From Microbacterium saccharophilum (lineage in GTDB: Bacteria > Actinomycetota > Actinomycetes > Actinomycetales > Microbacteriaceae): 64,000 nucleotides of DNA. Made by a program: the position numbers and the translations under genes. Positions 23,776-35,976 of the stretch are shown one piece after another. The notes under the pieces were generated by a model, which saw nothing but the letters and a program-made list of their open reading frames with translations, did no database searches and had not been told where the DNA came from. Numbering within the stretch: position 1 is the stretch's first letter; every line of letters begins with the position of its first letter. The DNA lies in contig NZ_BKAH01000001.1 in assembly GCF_007992455.1 (NCBI RefSeq), forward strand, positions 1 to 64,000. The letters run 5' to 3'.

Positions 23776-24126
23776 ATGATCGAGATGGATGCCGACGCGT
23801 TCGACGCGATCGTCTCCGACGAACTCGACCGGCTGCCGGAGGACATGGTCGCCGGCCTCGACAACGTCGTTTTCGTCGTGGAGGACCGCCCCGAGGACGG
23901 CAGCCTCGATCTCCTCGGCCTCTACGACGGTCTCTCCCTCACCGAGCGCGACCGCTACGGCATGGGCGAACTCCCCGACCGGATCATCGTCTACCGCGAA
24001 CCGCACCTGGATGTGTGCGCCGACGAGGACGAGCTGCGGGGCGAGGTGCACACGACCCTCGTCCATGAGATCGCGCACTTCTACGGCATCGACGACGACC
24101 GCCTGCACGAGTTGGGCTGGGCATGA
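23776..24126 (+). CDS. Minimal zincin metallopeptidase family protein
   Basis: 116 residues. Contains the zinc motif HEIAHFYGIDDDRLHELGW (HExxH, then an acidic third ligand), typical of the small actinobacterial 'metallopeptidase family protein' next to clpS. The protein is so short that it is little more than the active-site module, and its substrate is unknown. First gene of a three-gene unit joined by 4-base overlaps to clpS and the DUF2017 gene. It starts 25 bases after tRNA-His, so read-through from that promoter is possible. Confidence 0.88.
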   Translation: MIEMDADAFDAIVSDELDRLPEDMVAGLDNVVFVVEDRPEDGSLDLLGLYDGLSLTERDRYGMGELPDRIIVYREPHLDVCADEDELRGEVHTTLVHEIAHFYGIDDDRLHELGWA

Positions 24127-24407
24127 CCCTCACCCTCCCCCAGGACGACCTCGACCTCGCGCGGACCGAGTCGGGACCCTGGCAGACGGTCGTCTGGAAC
24201 GATCCGGTCAACCTCATGAGCTATGTCGTGCACGTCTTCCGCGAGTACTTCGGGTACTCGGCGGCGCGCGCCCACCAGCTGATGCTCGCGGTGCACCACG
24301 ACGGGCACGCGGTCGTGGCGGAGGGGCCGAGGGAGCAGATGGAACTGCACGTGCAGGCGATGCACGACTACGGGCTGTGGGCGACCGTGCGGGAGGCCGG
24401 CGCGTGA
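24123..24407 (+). CDS. clpS: ATP-dependent Clp protease adaptor ClpS
   Basis: 94 residues. It binds N-degron substrates and hands them to ClpC/ClpP. WQTVVWNDPVNLMSYVVHVF holds the ClpS signature with the acidic/Asn pocket residues, and LMLAVHHDGHAVV forms the rest of the pocket. ATGA overlap with the metallopeptidase gene and GTGA overlap with DUF2017. Confidence 0.95.
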   Translation: MTLTLPQDDLDLARTESGPWQTVVWNDPVNLMSYVVHVFREYFGYSAARAHQLMLAVHHDGHAVVAEGPREQMELHVQAMHDYGLWATVREAGA

Positions 24408-24895
24408 CCGCGCCCGGCGTCGCCCTCGAGCTGACCGCGATCGAGGTCGCTCACCTGACCTCGCTCGTGGAGCAGTTCTCCGCCCTCGTGACCGAGCAGG
24501 AGTCCGATGCCGGAGACCCGGCGATCGCGCGACTCGTCCCCGACGCCTATGCCGACACCGACGCGGCGCGCGAGTTCCGCGCGCTCACGGAGAGCGACCT
24601 CCTGCAGCGCCGTGCCGCCGACGCCGGCCTGGTGCTGGCCACGCTGCTCCGCGACGGCGCCCCGCTCCGCCCGGAGGAGCTGGATGCCGTCTCCGCCGAG
24701 GCGGTGGTGAGCATCCCGCTGGATGGGGAGCGCCTGTCCGCGTGGCTGCGCACCCTCACGGCGCTGCGGCTCGTCCTGGCGACGCGCCTCGGCATCCGGA
24801 CGGAAGCCGACGGAGACGTCGACGACCCGCGCTACGGCGTGTACGAATGGCTCGGCTACCGGCTCGAGGGGCTGCTGCAGGCGATCGACGGCTGA
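24404..24895 (+). CDS. DUF2017 family protein
   Basis: 163 residues, mainly helical, acidic. ALELTAIEVAHLTSLVEQF begins the domain; the C-terminal RYGVYEWLGYRLEGLLQAIDG is characteristic. Function is not known; the family almost always follows clpS in actinobacteria, suggesting a role in Clp proteolysis. GTG start at 24404 inside the clpS stop. One base separates its stop from that of the converging kinase gene. Confidence 0.88.
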   Translation: MTAPGVALELTAIEVAHLTSLVEQFSALVTEQESDAGDPAIARLVPDAYADTDAAREFRALTESDLLQRRAADAGLVLATLLRDGAPLRPEELDAVSAEAVVSIPLDGERLSAWLRTLTALRLVLATRLGIRTEADGDVDDPRYGVYEWLGYRLEGLLQAIDG

Positions 24896-24896
24896 C

Positions 24897-25454
24897 TCAG
24901 GGGACGTCGAGGACGTGCGTCGCCCAGCGCTCCGGCTCGTCGGTGCGGAGGTGCTGCTCCTCCTGCCCGGCCCACCGGTCCCAGTGCGGCCGGTACGCCT
25001 CTCCGTCCCGGGCGAGGGCGCGGGCCTTCCGCGACGCCGCGGGCGAACGCAGCCAGACGCGGACGTCGGCGAGGGCGGCCGTCTGCGGGGTGAGGATGCC
25101 GGATCCTTCGACGATGAGCGGGCGCGCGGGGTCGACGGCATGCGCCTCGGCAGGGCGCTCCTTCGCCCAGTCCCAACGCCGCCAGTGGCCCTCCTCGCCC
25201 CGCGCCAGGGCTTCCAGGACACCGTGCAGGACGGCTTCCACGCCCTGTTCGAGGCCGTCCCAGCCCGGGTACAGGGCGTCCAGAGCAAGCACCTGAACCT
25301 GGGGCAGCCGGGCGGAGAGCAGCGCCGCGAGGGACGTCTTGCCCGCCCCGGAGCGTCCGTCGATCAGGGTCACGCGCGCGTCGAGGAGCGCGGGGGCCAG
25401 CAGATCGGCGGCCGCGGCGAGGGCGCCGGCGACGGGGTCAGCGCTTGAGTGCAC
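24897..25454 (-). CDS. P-loop kinase-like protein (uridine kinase-like)
   Basis: 185 residues. Walker A GRSGAGKTSLAALL at about 33-46, then ALDALYPGWDGLEQG and PARPLIVEGSGILTP, the arrangement of nucleoside/uridine-kinase-like proteins. C-terminal motifs with RxxR-type arginines (LRSPAASRKARALARD) look like a lid. Substrate unknown. Start: GTG at 25454, within the last 17 bases of the upstream GerW-like gene; no other start fits the domain. Confidence 0.8.
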   Translation of the reverse strand: MHSSADPVAGALAAAADLLAPALLDARVTLIDGRSGAGKTSLAALLSARLPQVQVLALDALYPGWDGLEQGVEAVLHGVLEALARGEEGHWRRWDWAKERPAEAHAVDPARPLIVEGSGILTPQTAALADVRVWLRSPAASRKARALARDGEAYRPHWDRWAGQEEQHLRTDEPERWATHVLDVP

Positions 25455-25758
25455 GGATGAGGCGGCTGAGCGCCCGTCCCGTGACCCACACGAACGGGAT
25501 CGCGACGGCGACGAGCGAGACGAGGTTCGGCTCGAAGCGCAGGTCGTCGCCCTTGCGGATGTACGCTCCCAGCGGCACGGCGACACCACCGCCGCCCCCG
25601 CCGCCGCTGCCGCGGTCGTCTTCGCCGGCGCCGAATCCCGACCAGGTCATGGCGACGGGGATGAGGCGGACGCCGTCGACGTCGATCTGCTCTCCGTAGA
25701 CGCTGTGGACGCCGAGGGCGGCGGTCTGCTTGCCGAGTTCCAGTGCGAGGTTGGGCAT
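25438..25758 (-). CDS. GerW/YtfJ-like protein
   Basis: 106 residues. The core reads VYGEQIDVDGVRLIPVAMTWSGFGAGE, a glycine run (SGGGGGGG), then VAVPLGAYIRKGDDLRF, and a C-terminal hydrophobic stretch (about 79-95) with a basic end. This is the GerW family, first known from Bacillus spore germination but widespread in non-sporulating actinobacteria with unknown role. ATG at 25758 with TACGGT six bases in front. Its 3' end overlaps the kinase gene. Confidence 0.82.
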   Translation of the reverse strand: MPNLALELGKQTAALGVHSVYGEQIDVDGVRLIPVAMTWSGFGAGEDDRGSGGGGGGGVAVPLGAYIRKGDDLRFEPNLVSLVAVAIPFVWVTGRALSRLIRALKR

Positions 25759-25764
25759 GGTCCC

Positions 25765-25770
25765 ACCGTA
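25765..25770 (-). promoter_or_regulatory. -10 element of the GerW-like gene (leaderless)
   Basis: TACGGT on the minus strand, six bases before the ATG at 25758. Confidence 0.45.
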
Positions 25771-25810
25771 CTGCGCGGAGCGCGCGGGCGCGCGGGCTCT
25801 GCGAGGATGC

Positions 25811-27076
25811 TCAGCCCTGGTCGGTCTGCGGCAGGCGCGGGTTCGTGGGAAGCGCGTTGACGTCGCGGCGTGCCCCCAGGGTGCTCGCCCGCGTGACGGC
25901 GCCACCGCCGAAGCGGGAGCGGGCGCCGTCGAGGGCCTCGTCGACGCGGCGCCAGTCGGCGTCGTCGTCCCACAGCGCGAGCCCGAGCGATCCGGCGGGG
26001 CGCAGCTTCTCGCCGCGGACGCCGATGAGCCGCACCGGCTGCACGAGGTCGATGCGGTCGAACAGCTCGATGGCGACGTCGCCGATGCGCTGGCCGACAT
26101 TCGTCGGCTCCGGGAGGGTCGCCGACCGGCTGAGCGTCGTGAAGTCGGCGAAGCGGAGCTTCAGGGCGATCGTGGACGCCTCCCAGTCGCCGTCGCGCAG
26201 GCGTGCCGCGACACGGTCGGCGAGGCGGCGCAGCTCGGTGCGCAGGACCGGGACGGCGGAGATGTCCTCGAGGAACGTCTCCTCGTGGCCGACGCTCTTC
26301 TCGACGCGGTGCGTCTCCACCTCGCGGGGGTCGAGTCCGCGGGCGAGCTGGGCGACCCGCTCCCCCATGGCCTTCCCGAGTGCGCGCTCCAGGACGGCCT
26401 GCGGCGCGTCCAGGATGTCCGAGACCAGGCGGATGCCGCGGGCCTCGAGAGCCTCGGCGGCCTTGGGCCCGACACCCCAGAGGGCGCGCACCGACCGCGC
26501 GGCCAGGAAAGCCCCCGTGTCGGCCGCGCTGACGATGAGCAGCCCGTCCGGCTTCGACAGGGTCGAGGCGATCTTCGCGACGTGCTTGGTCGCGGCGACG
26601 CCGATGCTGCAGGTGAGCCCGGTCTGCTCCTTCACGCGTGCGCGCAGCATGCGCGCGATCTCCCCGGGGGATCCCCACAGCCGCCGCGCCCCGCTCACGT
26701 CGAGGAAGGCCTCATCGATGGACAGCGGCTCGACGAGCGGCGTCACCTCGTGGAAGATCCGCATCACCTCGCGCGACAGCGCGGCATACCGGTCGAAGTG
26801 GGGCGCGACGACGATCGCGGTCGGGCACAGGCGCAGCGCCATGCCGGTCGACATCGCCGAGCGGACGCCGAAGCGACGCGCCTCGTAGGAGGCGCTGGAG
26901 ACGACGCCGCGCCCCTCCGCGCCGCCGACGATGATCGGCTTGCCGGCCAGGCGCGGATCGTCGAGCACCTCGACGGACGCGTAGAACGCGTCCATGTCGA
27001 CGTGCAGGATGCGGGTCCCGGTGTCGTCGGCGTCGTCGGGCGAGGCGATCCGTCCCGTCCCGTCACCGCGTCCCAT
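25811..27076 (-). CDS. dinB: DNA polymerase IV (Y family)
   Basis: 421 residues, translesion polymerase. Catalytic acids: Asp27 in HVDMDAFYASVE and Asp121-Glu122 in PLSIDEAFLDV. Palm, thumb with helix-hairpin-helix (LWGVGPKAAEALEARGI), then the little-finger domain. The C-terminal tail (PTNPRLPQTDQG) shows no clear beta-clamp motif. The start ATG is at 27076. No LexA box is visible upstream, so this copy may not be SOS-induced. It follows gatB on the same strand, 36 bases on. Confidence 0.95.
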   Translation of the reverse strand: MGRGDGTGRIASPDDADDTGTRILHVDMDAFYASVEVLDDPRLAGKPIIVGGAEGRGVVSSASYEARRFGVRSAMSTGMALRLCPTAIVVAPHFDRYAALSREVMRIFHEVTPLVEPLSIDEAFLDVSGARRLWGSPGEIARMLRARVKEQTGLTCSIGVAATKHVAKIASTLSKPDGLLIVSAADTGAFLAARSVRALWGVGPKAAEALEARGIRLVSDILDAPQAVLERALGKAMGERVAQLARGLDPREVETHRVEKSVGHEETFLEDISAVPVLRTELRRLADRVAARLRDGDWEASTIALKLRFADFTTLSRSATLPEPTNVGQRIGDVAIELFDRIDLVQPVRLIGVRGEKLRPAGSLGLALWDDDADWRRVDEALDGARSRFGGGAVTRASTLGARRDVNALPTNPRLPQTDQG

Positions 27077-27084
27077 ACGACCAT

Positions 27085-27104
27085 TGTCCCGGGTCCCCCG
27101 GACA
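27085..27104. terminator. Imperfect hairpin between gatB and dinB
   Basis: TGTCC-C-GGG pairs with CCCGGACA with one bulged base. It could end gatCAB transcripts or modulate read-through into dinB. No T-run. Confidence 0.35.
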
Positions 27105-27112
27105 CCGCCAGC

Positions 27113-28627
27113 TCAGGACCCGGCGCGCTCCAGCACGAGCTCGCGCACGCGCGCCGCATCCGCCTGCCCGCGCATCGCCTTCATGACCGCACCGATGACG
27201 GCGCCCGCGGCCTGCACCTTGCCGTCGCGGATCTTCGCGAGGACGTCGGGCTGGGCGGCGAGGGCGTCGTCGATCGCGGCGATGAGGGCACCGTCGTCGG
27301 ACACGACGGCGAGTCCCCGCGCGTCGACGACCTCCTGGGGCGAGCCTTCACCCGCGATGACGCCCTCGAGCACCTGGCGCGCGAGCTTGTCGGTGAGGGT
27401 GCCGGCGTCGACGAGCTTCTGCACGGCGGCGACGGCCTGCGGCTCGACGAGCGCGCTCGCCTCGACGCCCTGCGCGTTGGCGACGCGGGTGATCTCGCCC
27501 GTCCACCACTTGCGGGCGGCGGCCGGTGCGGCTCCCGCGGCGACGGTCTGCTCGACTTCGGCGAGGAGGCCGCCGTTGACGACGTCCTGGAACTCCAGGT
27601 CGGTGAAGCCCCAGTCGGCCTTCAGCCGGCGCCGACGGATGGCCGGCGGCTCGGGCAGCGCGGCGCGGAGCTCCTCGATCAGCTCGGCGGAGGGCTCCAC
27701 GGGAAGCAGGTCGGGTTCCGGGAAGTACCGGTAGTCGTCGGCATCCGACTTGGGGCGACCGGGCGAGGTCGTCCCCGTGTCCTCGTGCCAGTGCCGCGTC
27801 TCCTGCGTGATCGTGCCGCCGGCGGCGAGGATCGCCGCCTGACGCTGGATCTCGTAGCGGACGGCCCGCTCGACCGAGCGCATCGAGTTGACGTTCTTCG
27901 TCTCGGTGCGGGTGCCGAGCTTCTCCTGGCCGCGTGGGCGGAGGGAGACGTTGGCGTCGCAGCGGAGGTTCCCGCGCTCCATGCGCGCCTCCGAGATGCC
28001 CAGCGAGATCACGATGTCGCGGATCGCGGCGACGTACGCCTTCGCGATCTCCGGCGCGCGGTGCTCGGCCCCGAAGATCGGCTTCGTGACGATCTCCACG
28101 AGCGGCACGCCGGCGCGGTTGTAGTCCACGAGCGAGTACTCGGCCCCCTGGATGCGGCCGGTCGCACCGCCCATGTGGGTGAGCTTGCCGGCGTCCTCCT
28201 CCATGTGGGCGCGCTCGATCGGGACGGTCACGAGGGTGCCGTCGCCGAGCTCGATCTCGACGGAGCCCTCGAAGGCGATGGGCTCGTCGTACTGCGAGAT
28301 CTGGTAGTTCTTGCCCAGGTCGGGGTAGAAGTAGTTCTTCCGCGCGAACCGGCTGGACGGCGCGATCGAGCAGCCGAGGGCGAGGCCCAGGCTGATCGAG
28401 TAGCGCACGGCGGTCTCGTTGACGACCGGCAGCGAGCCCGGGAGCCCCATGTCGACGGGTGCGACGAGCGTGTTCGGTTCCGCCTCGTGGTTCGCCGAGT
28501 TGGCCGGGTTGGCGGCCGAGGAGAACATCTTCGTCGCGGTGTTCAGCTCGACGTGCACCTCGAAGCCGAGCACCGGCTCGTACAGCTCGAGGGCCTTGTC
28601 GAAGTCGAGCAGCTTGTCCTTGGCCAT
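27113..28627 (-). CDS. gatB: Asp-tRNA(Asn)/Glu-tRNA(Gln) amidotransferase subunit B
   Basis: 504 residues. With GatA and GatC it converts misacylated Glu-tRNA(Gln)/Asp-tRNA(Asn) to the correct aminoacyl-tRNA. The kinase-like cradle domain starts with [21 protein letters not shown]. The conserved [20 protein letters not shown] and [12 protein letters not shown] are present. The helical and C-terminal YqeY-like domain ends in [13 protein letters not shown]. Start ATG at 28627 overlaps the gatA stop by one base. Confidence 0.97.
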   Translation of the reverse strand: MAKDKLLDFDKALELYEPVLGFEVHVELNTATKMFSSAANPANSANHEAEPNTLVAPVDMGLPGSLPVVNETAVRYSISLGLALGCSIAPSSRFARKNYFYPDLGKNYQISQYDEPIAFEGSVEIELGDGTLVTVPIERAHMEEDAGKLTHMGGATGRIQGAEYSLVDYNRAGVPLVEIVTKPIFGAEHRAPEIAKAYVAAIRDIVISLGISEARMERGNLRCDANVSLRPRGQEKLGTRTETKNVNSMRSVERAVRYEIQRQAAILAAGGTITQETRHWHEDTGTTSPGRPKSDADDYRYFPEPDLLPVEPSAELIEELRAALPEPPAIRRRRLKADWGFTDLEFQDVVNGGLLAEVEQTVAAGAAPAAARKWWTGEITRVANAQGVEASALVEPQAVAAVQKLVDAGTLTDKLARQVLEGVIAGEGSPQEVVDARGLAVVSDDGALIAAIDDALAAQPDVLAKIRDGKVQAAGAVIGAVMKAMRGQADAARVRELVLERAGS

Positions 28628-30138
28628 CAGCGGGTTCCTCCGAGAACGGGTGCGCGGTCCAGGAGCGGTCCGCCCCAGCGGTCGACGAGCAGGGTCTCCA
28701 CGGCGGCGCCGACCCGGTACAGGCGGGCGTCCTCCCGCGCGGGAGCGATGAACTGGATGCCGACCGGCAGCCCGTCCTCCTCGGCGAGGCCGGAGGGGAT
28801 CGAGATGCCGGGGACGCCGGCGAGGTTCACCGGGATCGTCGTGACGTCGTTCAGGTACATCTGGATGGGGTCGTCGACCTTCTCGCCGAGCTTGAACGCC
28901 GTGGTCGGCGCGGACGGGGTGGCGATGACGTCGACCCGGGCGAACGCCTCGTCGAAGTCGCGCTGGATGAGAGTGCGGACCTTCTGCGCGCTGCCGTAGT
29001 AGGCGTCGTAGTAGCCCGCGGACAGGGCGTACGTGCCGAGGATGACGCGGCGCTTGACCTCGTCGCCGAAACCGGCGTCGCGGGTCGCGGCCATGACGTC
29101 CTCCACGGTGCCGCCGGGGACGTTCACGCGCATGCCGAAGCGCACCGAGTCGAACTTCGCGAGGTTGCTGGACGCCTCCGCCGGGAGGATGAGGTAGTAC
29201 GCGGCGACGCCGTACTCGAAGTGCGGCGCGCTGACCTCGACGATCTCCGCGCCGGCGGCCTCCATGGCGGCCAGCGCCGCACGGAAGGAGGCGGAGACGC
29301 CGGGCTGGAAGCCGCTGTCCGGCAGCTCGGCGATGACGCCGACCTTGAGCCCCTTGAGGACCTCACCGGTGGCGCCTTCGCGGGCGGCGGCGGCGAAGGA
29401 GGGCCACGCGTCGGTGAGCGACGTCGAGTCGTGCGGGTCGTGTCCGCCGATGACATCGTGCAGGAGCGCGGAGTCGAGCACCGTCCGGGAGACGGGGCCG
29501 ACCTGGTCGAGGCTGGACGCCAGCGCGATCGCGCCGAACCGGCTGACGCCGCCGTACGTGGGCTTCATGCCGACGGTGCCGGTGACGTGCGCGGGCTGGC
29601 GGATGGACCCGCCGGTGTCGGAGCCGAGCGCGATCGGCGCCTCGAAGGCGGCGACGGCCGCGGCGGAGCCGCCGCCGGAGCCGCCCGGGATGCGGTCGAG
29701 GTCCCACGGGTTGTGGGTGGGGCCGTATGCGGAGTGCTCCGTGGAGGAGCCCATCGCGAATTCGTCCATGTTCGTCTTGCCGAGGGGCACGAGGCCGGCG
29801 GCGCGGGCCCGTGCCACGACGGTCGCGTCGTACGGCGACATGTAGCCCTCGAGGATCTTGGAGCCGCTCGTGGAGGGCATGTCGGTCGTCACGAGGACGT
29901 CCTTGATCGCGAGCGGGACGCCGGCGAGCCCGCCCAGCTGCTCCCCGCCGGCGCGGCGCCGGTCGATGTCGGCGGCGACGTCGAGAGCGTGGTCGCTGAC
30001 GTGCAGGAAGGCGTGCACGTCGCCGTCGACGGCGGCGATCCGGTCGAGGTGCGCCTGCGTCGCCTCGACGCTGGACACCTCCCCCGCGGCCAGCTTGCCG
30101 GCAAGGTCGGCGGCGGTCAGGCGGGTGAGGTCGCTCAC
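28627..30138 (-). CDS. gatA: Asp-tRNA(Asn)/Glu-tRNA(Gln) amidotransferase subunit A
   Basis: 503 residues, amidase-signature enzyme that releases ammonia from glutamine. Catalytic Lys79 (GVPLAIKDV), cis-Ser154 (PGGSGGGS) and nucleophile Ser178 ([11 protein letters not shown]) are all in place. Start overlaps the gatC stop (4 bases). Order gatC-gatA-gatB, all coupled. Confidence 0.97.
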   Translation of the reverse strand: MSDLTRLTAADLAGKLAAGEVSSVEATQAHLDRIAAVDGDVHAFLHVSDHALDVAADIDRRRAGGEQLGGLAGVPLAIKDVLVTTDMPSTSGSKILEGYMSPYDATVVARARAAGLVPLGKTNMDEFAMGSSTEHSAYGPTHNPWDLDRIPGGSGGGSAAAVAAFEAPIALGSDTGGSIRQPAHVTGTVGMKPTYGGVSRFGAIALASSLDQVGPVSRTVLDSALLHDVIGGHDPHDSTSLTDAWPSFAAAAREGATGEVLKGLKVGVIAELPDSGFQPGVSASFRAALAAMEAAGAEIVEVSAPHFEYGVAAYYLILPAEASSNLAKFDSVRFGMRVNVPGGTVEDVMAATRDAGFGDEVKRRVILGTYALSAGYYDAYYGSAQKVRTLIQRDFDEAFARVDVIATPSAPTTAFKLGEKVDDPIQMYLNDVTTIPVNLAGVPGISIPSGLAEEDGLPVGIQFIAPAREDARLYRVGAAVETLLVDRWGGPLLDRAPVLGGTR

Positions 30139-30434
30139 TGTTCTTCTCCCAGGATGGCGGTGACGCGGAAGCGGCCGTCGGCGGCATCCGGAGCGTTCTG
30201 CAGCACCTGCTCGACGGAGAGCATGTCGCCCGGCACGTCGGGACGGAACACGTTGTGCAGCCGGATGGGGTGGCTGGTCGCCGGTACCTCGGGGGTCGCG
30301 ACCTCCGAGACCTTCGCGATGTTGTCGACGATGACGTCGAGCTGACCCGTGAGCCGCTCCACCTCCTCGTCGCTCAGCTGGATCCGGGCGAGGACGCCGA
30401 GGTGGCGCACGAGATCGGGGGTGATTTCAGACAC
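30135..30434 (-). CDS. gatC: Asp-tRNA(Asn)/Glu-tRNA(Gln) amidotransferase subunit C
   Basis: 99 residues, the small belt subunit holding GatA and GatB together. Pattern [20 protein letters not shown]...[17 protein letters not shown] is typical. GTG start at 30434, six bases after a TAGACT -10, so gatC heads a leaderless operon. Confidence 0.95.
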   Translation of the reverse strand: MSEITPDLVRHLGVLARIQLSDEEVERLTGQLDVIVDNIAKVSEVATPEVPATSHPIRLHNVFRPDVPGDMLSVEQVLQNAPDAADGRFRVTAILGEEQ

Positions 30435-30440
30435 CGGTCA

Positions 30441-30446
30441 AGTCTA
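30441..30446 (-). promoter_or_regulatory. -10 element of gatCAB (leaderless)
   Basis: TAGACT on the minus strand with six bases to the gatC GTG. Back-to-back with the promoter of the acyl-CoA ligase. Confidence 0.5.
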
Positions 30447-30482
30447 GTTGCGCCGCCTGCACCGTCCTGTCCCGCCCTGTCG

Positions 30483-30488
30483 TAGGGT
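30483..30488 (+). promoter_or_regulatory. -10 element of the acyl-CoA ligase gene (leaderless)
   Basis: TAGGGT, seven bases before the GTG at 30496. Confidence 0.45.
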
Positions 30489-30495
30489 GAGGGCC

Positions 30496-32196
30496 GTGAC
30501 GACGTACGACCCGCCTCGCCCCTGGATCGCCAGCTACGCGGAGGGGGTGCCGGCCGACCTCGGCCCGCTGGAGGGGAACCTGCTGGACATCGTCGCCGCC
30601 TCGGCGCGCGATTACCCGGACTCGCCCGCGCTGCAGTTCCTCGGCCGGACGACCTCCTACCGTCAGCTGCAGGATGCCGTCGACCGCGCGGCGGCGGGCC
30701 TGAAGGCGCTCGGTGTCGGGCCCGGTGACCGGGTCGCCCTTGTCCTGCCGAACTGCCCGCAGCACATCGTCGCGTTCTACGCGATCCTGCGCCTGGGCGC
30801 CGTCGTGGTCGAGCACAATCCGCTGTACACGCCCCGGGAGCTGCGGAAGCAGTTCGAGGATCACGGTGCGAAGACGGCGATCGTGTGGAGCAAGGTCGTG
30901 CGGACGGTGCAGGACTTCCCGGCCGACCTCGCGGTGCGCACCATCGTCGCCGTCGACCTCACCCGTGCGATGCCCCTGTCGCTGCGCCTCGCCCTCACTC
31001 TGCCGATCCCGAAGGCCCGCGAATCGCGGGCGGCGCTGACCGAGCGCGTGACCGGCGCGACCGGGTGGGAGAAGCTCCTGCAGGCGACCCCGCTCCCGGC
31101 CTCCTTCCCCCAGCCGCGCACGGACGACCTCGCGATCATCCAGTACACGAGCGGTACGACCGGCACCCCCAAGGGCGCCGCGCTCACGCACCGGAACCTC
31201 CTCGCCAACGCGCGGCAGGCGCAGGCGTGGGTGCCGTCGATCCATCGCGGCGAGGGCTGCGTCGTGTACGCGGTGCTGCCCATGTTCCACGCGTACGGGC
31301 TGACGCTGTGCCTGACCTTCGCGATGTCGATGGGCGCCCGGCTCGTGCTCTTCCCGCGCTTCGATGCGGACATGGTGCTCGAGGTGACGAAGAAGCATCC
31401 GGCGACCTTCCTGCCGCTCGTCCCCCCGATCGCGGCGCGGCTGCTGGCCGTCGCCCGGGAGAAGGGCGTCTCCCTCGCCGGCACCGGCATCGCGATCTCC
31501 GGTGCGATGGCTCTGCCGCACGAGCTCGTCGTGCCGTTCGAGGAGGCCACCGGGGGCTACCTCGTGGAGGGCTACGGCCTGTCGGAGTGCTCGCCCGTCC
31601 TGATGGCGAACCCCGTCGCGGACAACCGCGTGCCGGGCACGGTCGGCCTCCCGCTCCCGGGCACCGAGTGCCGCGTCGTCGATCCGGACGAGCCGACGCG
31701 CGACGTGCCTCCCGGGCAGCCCGGGGAACTCGTCGTTCGAGGCCCCCAGGTGTTCGCCGGCTACTACGGCAAACCCGAGGAGACCGAGGCGGTGTTCGTC
31801 GACGGCTGGTTCCGCACCGGCGACATCGTCACGATCGACGAACGCGGCTTCGTGCGCATCGTCGACCGGATCAAGGAGCTCGTCATCACCGGCGGGTTCA
31901 ACGTCGCGCCCACGGAGGTGGAGCAGGTGCTCCGGCAGCACCCCCGGGTCGCGGATGCCGCCGTCGTCGGGCTCCCGAACGCGACCTCCGGCGAAGAGGT
32001 GGTCGCGGCCGTCGTGCTCGACGGCGAGGGCGACGTCGACGTGGAGTCCATTCGCGAGTTCGCCCGGAGCATCCTCACGCCCTACAAGGTCCCCCGGCGG
32101 ATCTTCGTCGTCGACGAGCTGCCCGTCTCGCTCATCGGCAAGGTGCTGCGCCGCCAGGTGCGCGAGTCGCTGCTGGCCCTCACCTCGGGGAGCTGA
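30496..32196 (+). CDS. Long-chain fatty acid-CoA ligase
   Basis: 566 residues, ANL superfamily. Activates fatty acids to acyl-adenylate, then acyl-CoA. AMP-binding P-loop IQYTSGTTGTPKGAALTHRN, then EGYGLSECSPV, GWFRTGDIV, and the hinge RIVDRIKELVITGGFNV; the C-terminal catalytic Lys lies in LIGKVLRRQVRE. GTG at 30496 is the start: it follows the -10 directly, and no family sequence lies upstream of it. Monocistronic; converges on a small gene six bases on. Confidence 0.92.
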   Translation: MTTYDPPRPWIASYAEGVPADLGPLEGNLLDIVAASARDYPDSPALQFLGRTTSYRQLQDAVDRAAAGLKALGVGPGDRVALVLPNCPQHIVAFYAILRLGAVVVEHNPLYTPRELRKQFEDHGAKTAIVWSKVVRTVQDFPADLAVRTIVAVDLTRAMPLSLRLALTLPIPKARESRAALTERVTGATGWEKLLQATPLPASFPQPRTDDLAIIQYTSGTTGTPKGAALTHRNLLANARQAQAWVPSIHRGEGCVVYAVLPMFHAYGLTLCLTFAMSMGARLVLFPRFDADMVLEVTKKHPATFLPLVPPIAARLLAVAREKGVSLAGTGIAISGAMALPHELVVPFEEATGGYLVEGYGLSECSPVLMANPVADNRVPGTVGLPLPGTECRVVDPDEPTRDVPPGQPGELVVRGPQVFAGYYGKPEETEAVFVDGWFRTGDIVTIDERGFVRIVDRIKELVITGGFNVAPTEVEQVLRQHPRVADAAVVGLPNATSGEEVVAAVVLDGEGDVDVESIREFARSILTPYKVPRRIFVVDELPVSLIGKVLRRQVRESLLALTSGS

Positions 32197-32202
32197 CGGG
32201 CG

Positions 32203-32460
32203 TCAGCGCGCGCTGAACTCCCCCGGCCGCGGCTGGATCCACGACGCGTCGGCGTAGCCGTCCTCGTCGGGGAAGCGTCCGTCGCGGTCGTCGTAGGTCA
32301 ACTGCAGCAGCGGCACCGAGAACTCATCGGGGCGCTGATCGAAGCGGTTGGCGGCGAAGGCGTATTGGATGTATGTGCCGCTGGTGCGGATGATGTCCGC
32401 CGTGCGGCGGTCTTCCGGATCGAGCCACGCCTGCAGGGCAGGGTCCGGGGTCATGGTCAT
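32203..32460 (-). CDS. Shortened DUF4262 protein (internal deletion)
   Basis: 85 residues. The N-terminal part (LQAWLDPEDRRTADIIRTSGTYIQYAF) and the C-terminal part (ANRFDQRPDEFSVPLLQLTYDD...GRFPDEDGY...WIQPRPGEF) both match DUF4262 proteins. The family's middle of some 80-100 residues (FAYTVGL...GHPEL core) is missing, with the ends joined in frame. So this is a remnant or a minimal version. It has a proper ATG at 32460, GAAAGGA before it, and a 7-bp hairpin (32472-32488) just upstream of that site; TATGTT at 32493-32498 may be its -10. Function of the full family is unknown. The deletion claim rests on recall of the family. Confidence 0.7.
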   Translation of the reverse strand: MTMTPDPALQAWLDPEDRRTADIIRTSGTYIQYAFAANRFDQRPDEFSVPLLQLTYDDRDGRFPDEDGYADASWIQPRPGEFSAR

Positions 32461-32521
32461 GGGAAATCCTTTCTCGGTCAAACCGAGACGAGAACATACC
32501 TACGACACTGGGGCGGAGTGG

Positions 32522-35963
<3,442 letters not shown>

Positions 35964-35970
35964 GGACTCC

Positions 35971-35976
35971 AGTCTA
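35971..35976 (-). promoter_or_regulatory. Possible internal -10 element of mnmA
   Basis: TAGACT, seven bases before the mnmA ATG, overlapping the last codon and stop of the cysteine desulfurase gene. Confidence 0.35.

Noticed and set aside
27077..27112. SOS box upstream of dinB
   Set aside because: I looked for GAAC-N4-GTTC in the gap and found none; only an imperfect hairpin is present.
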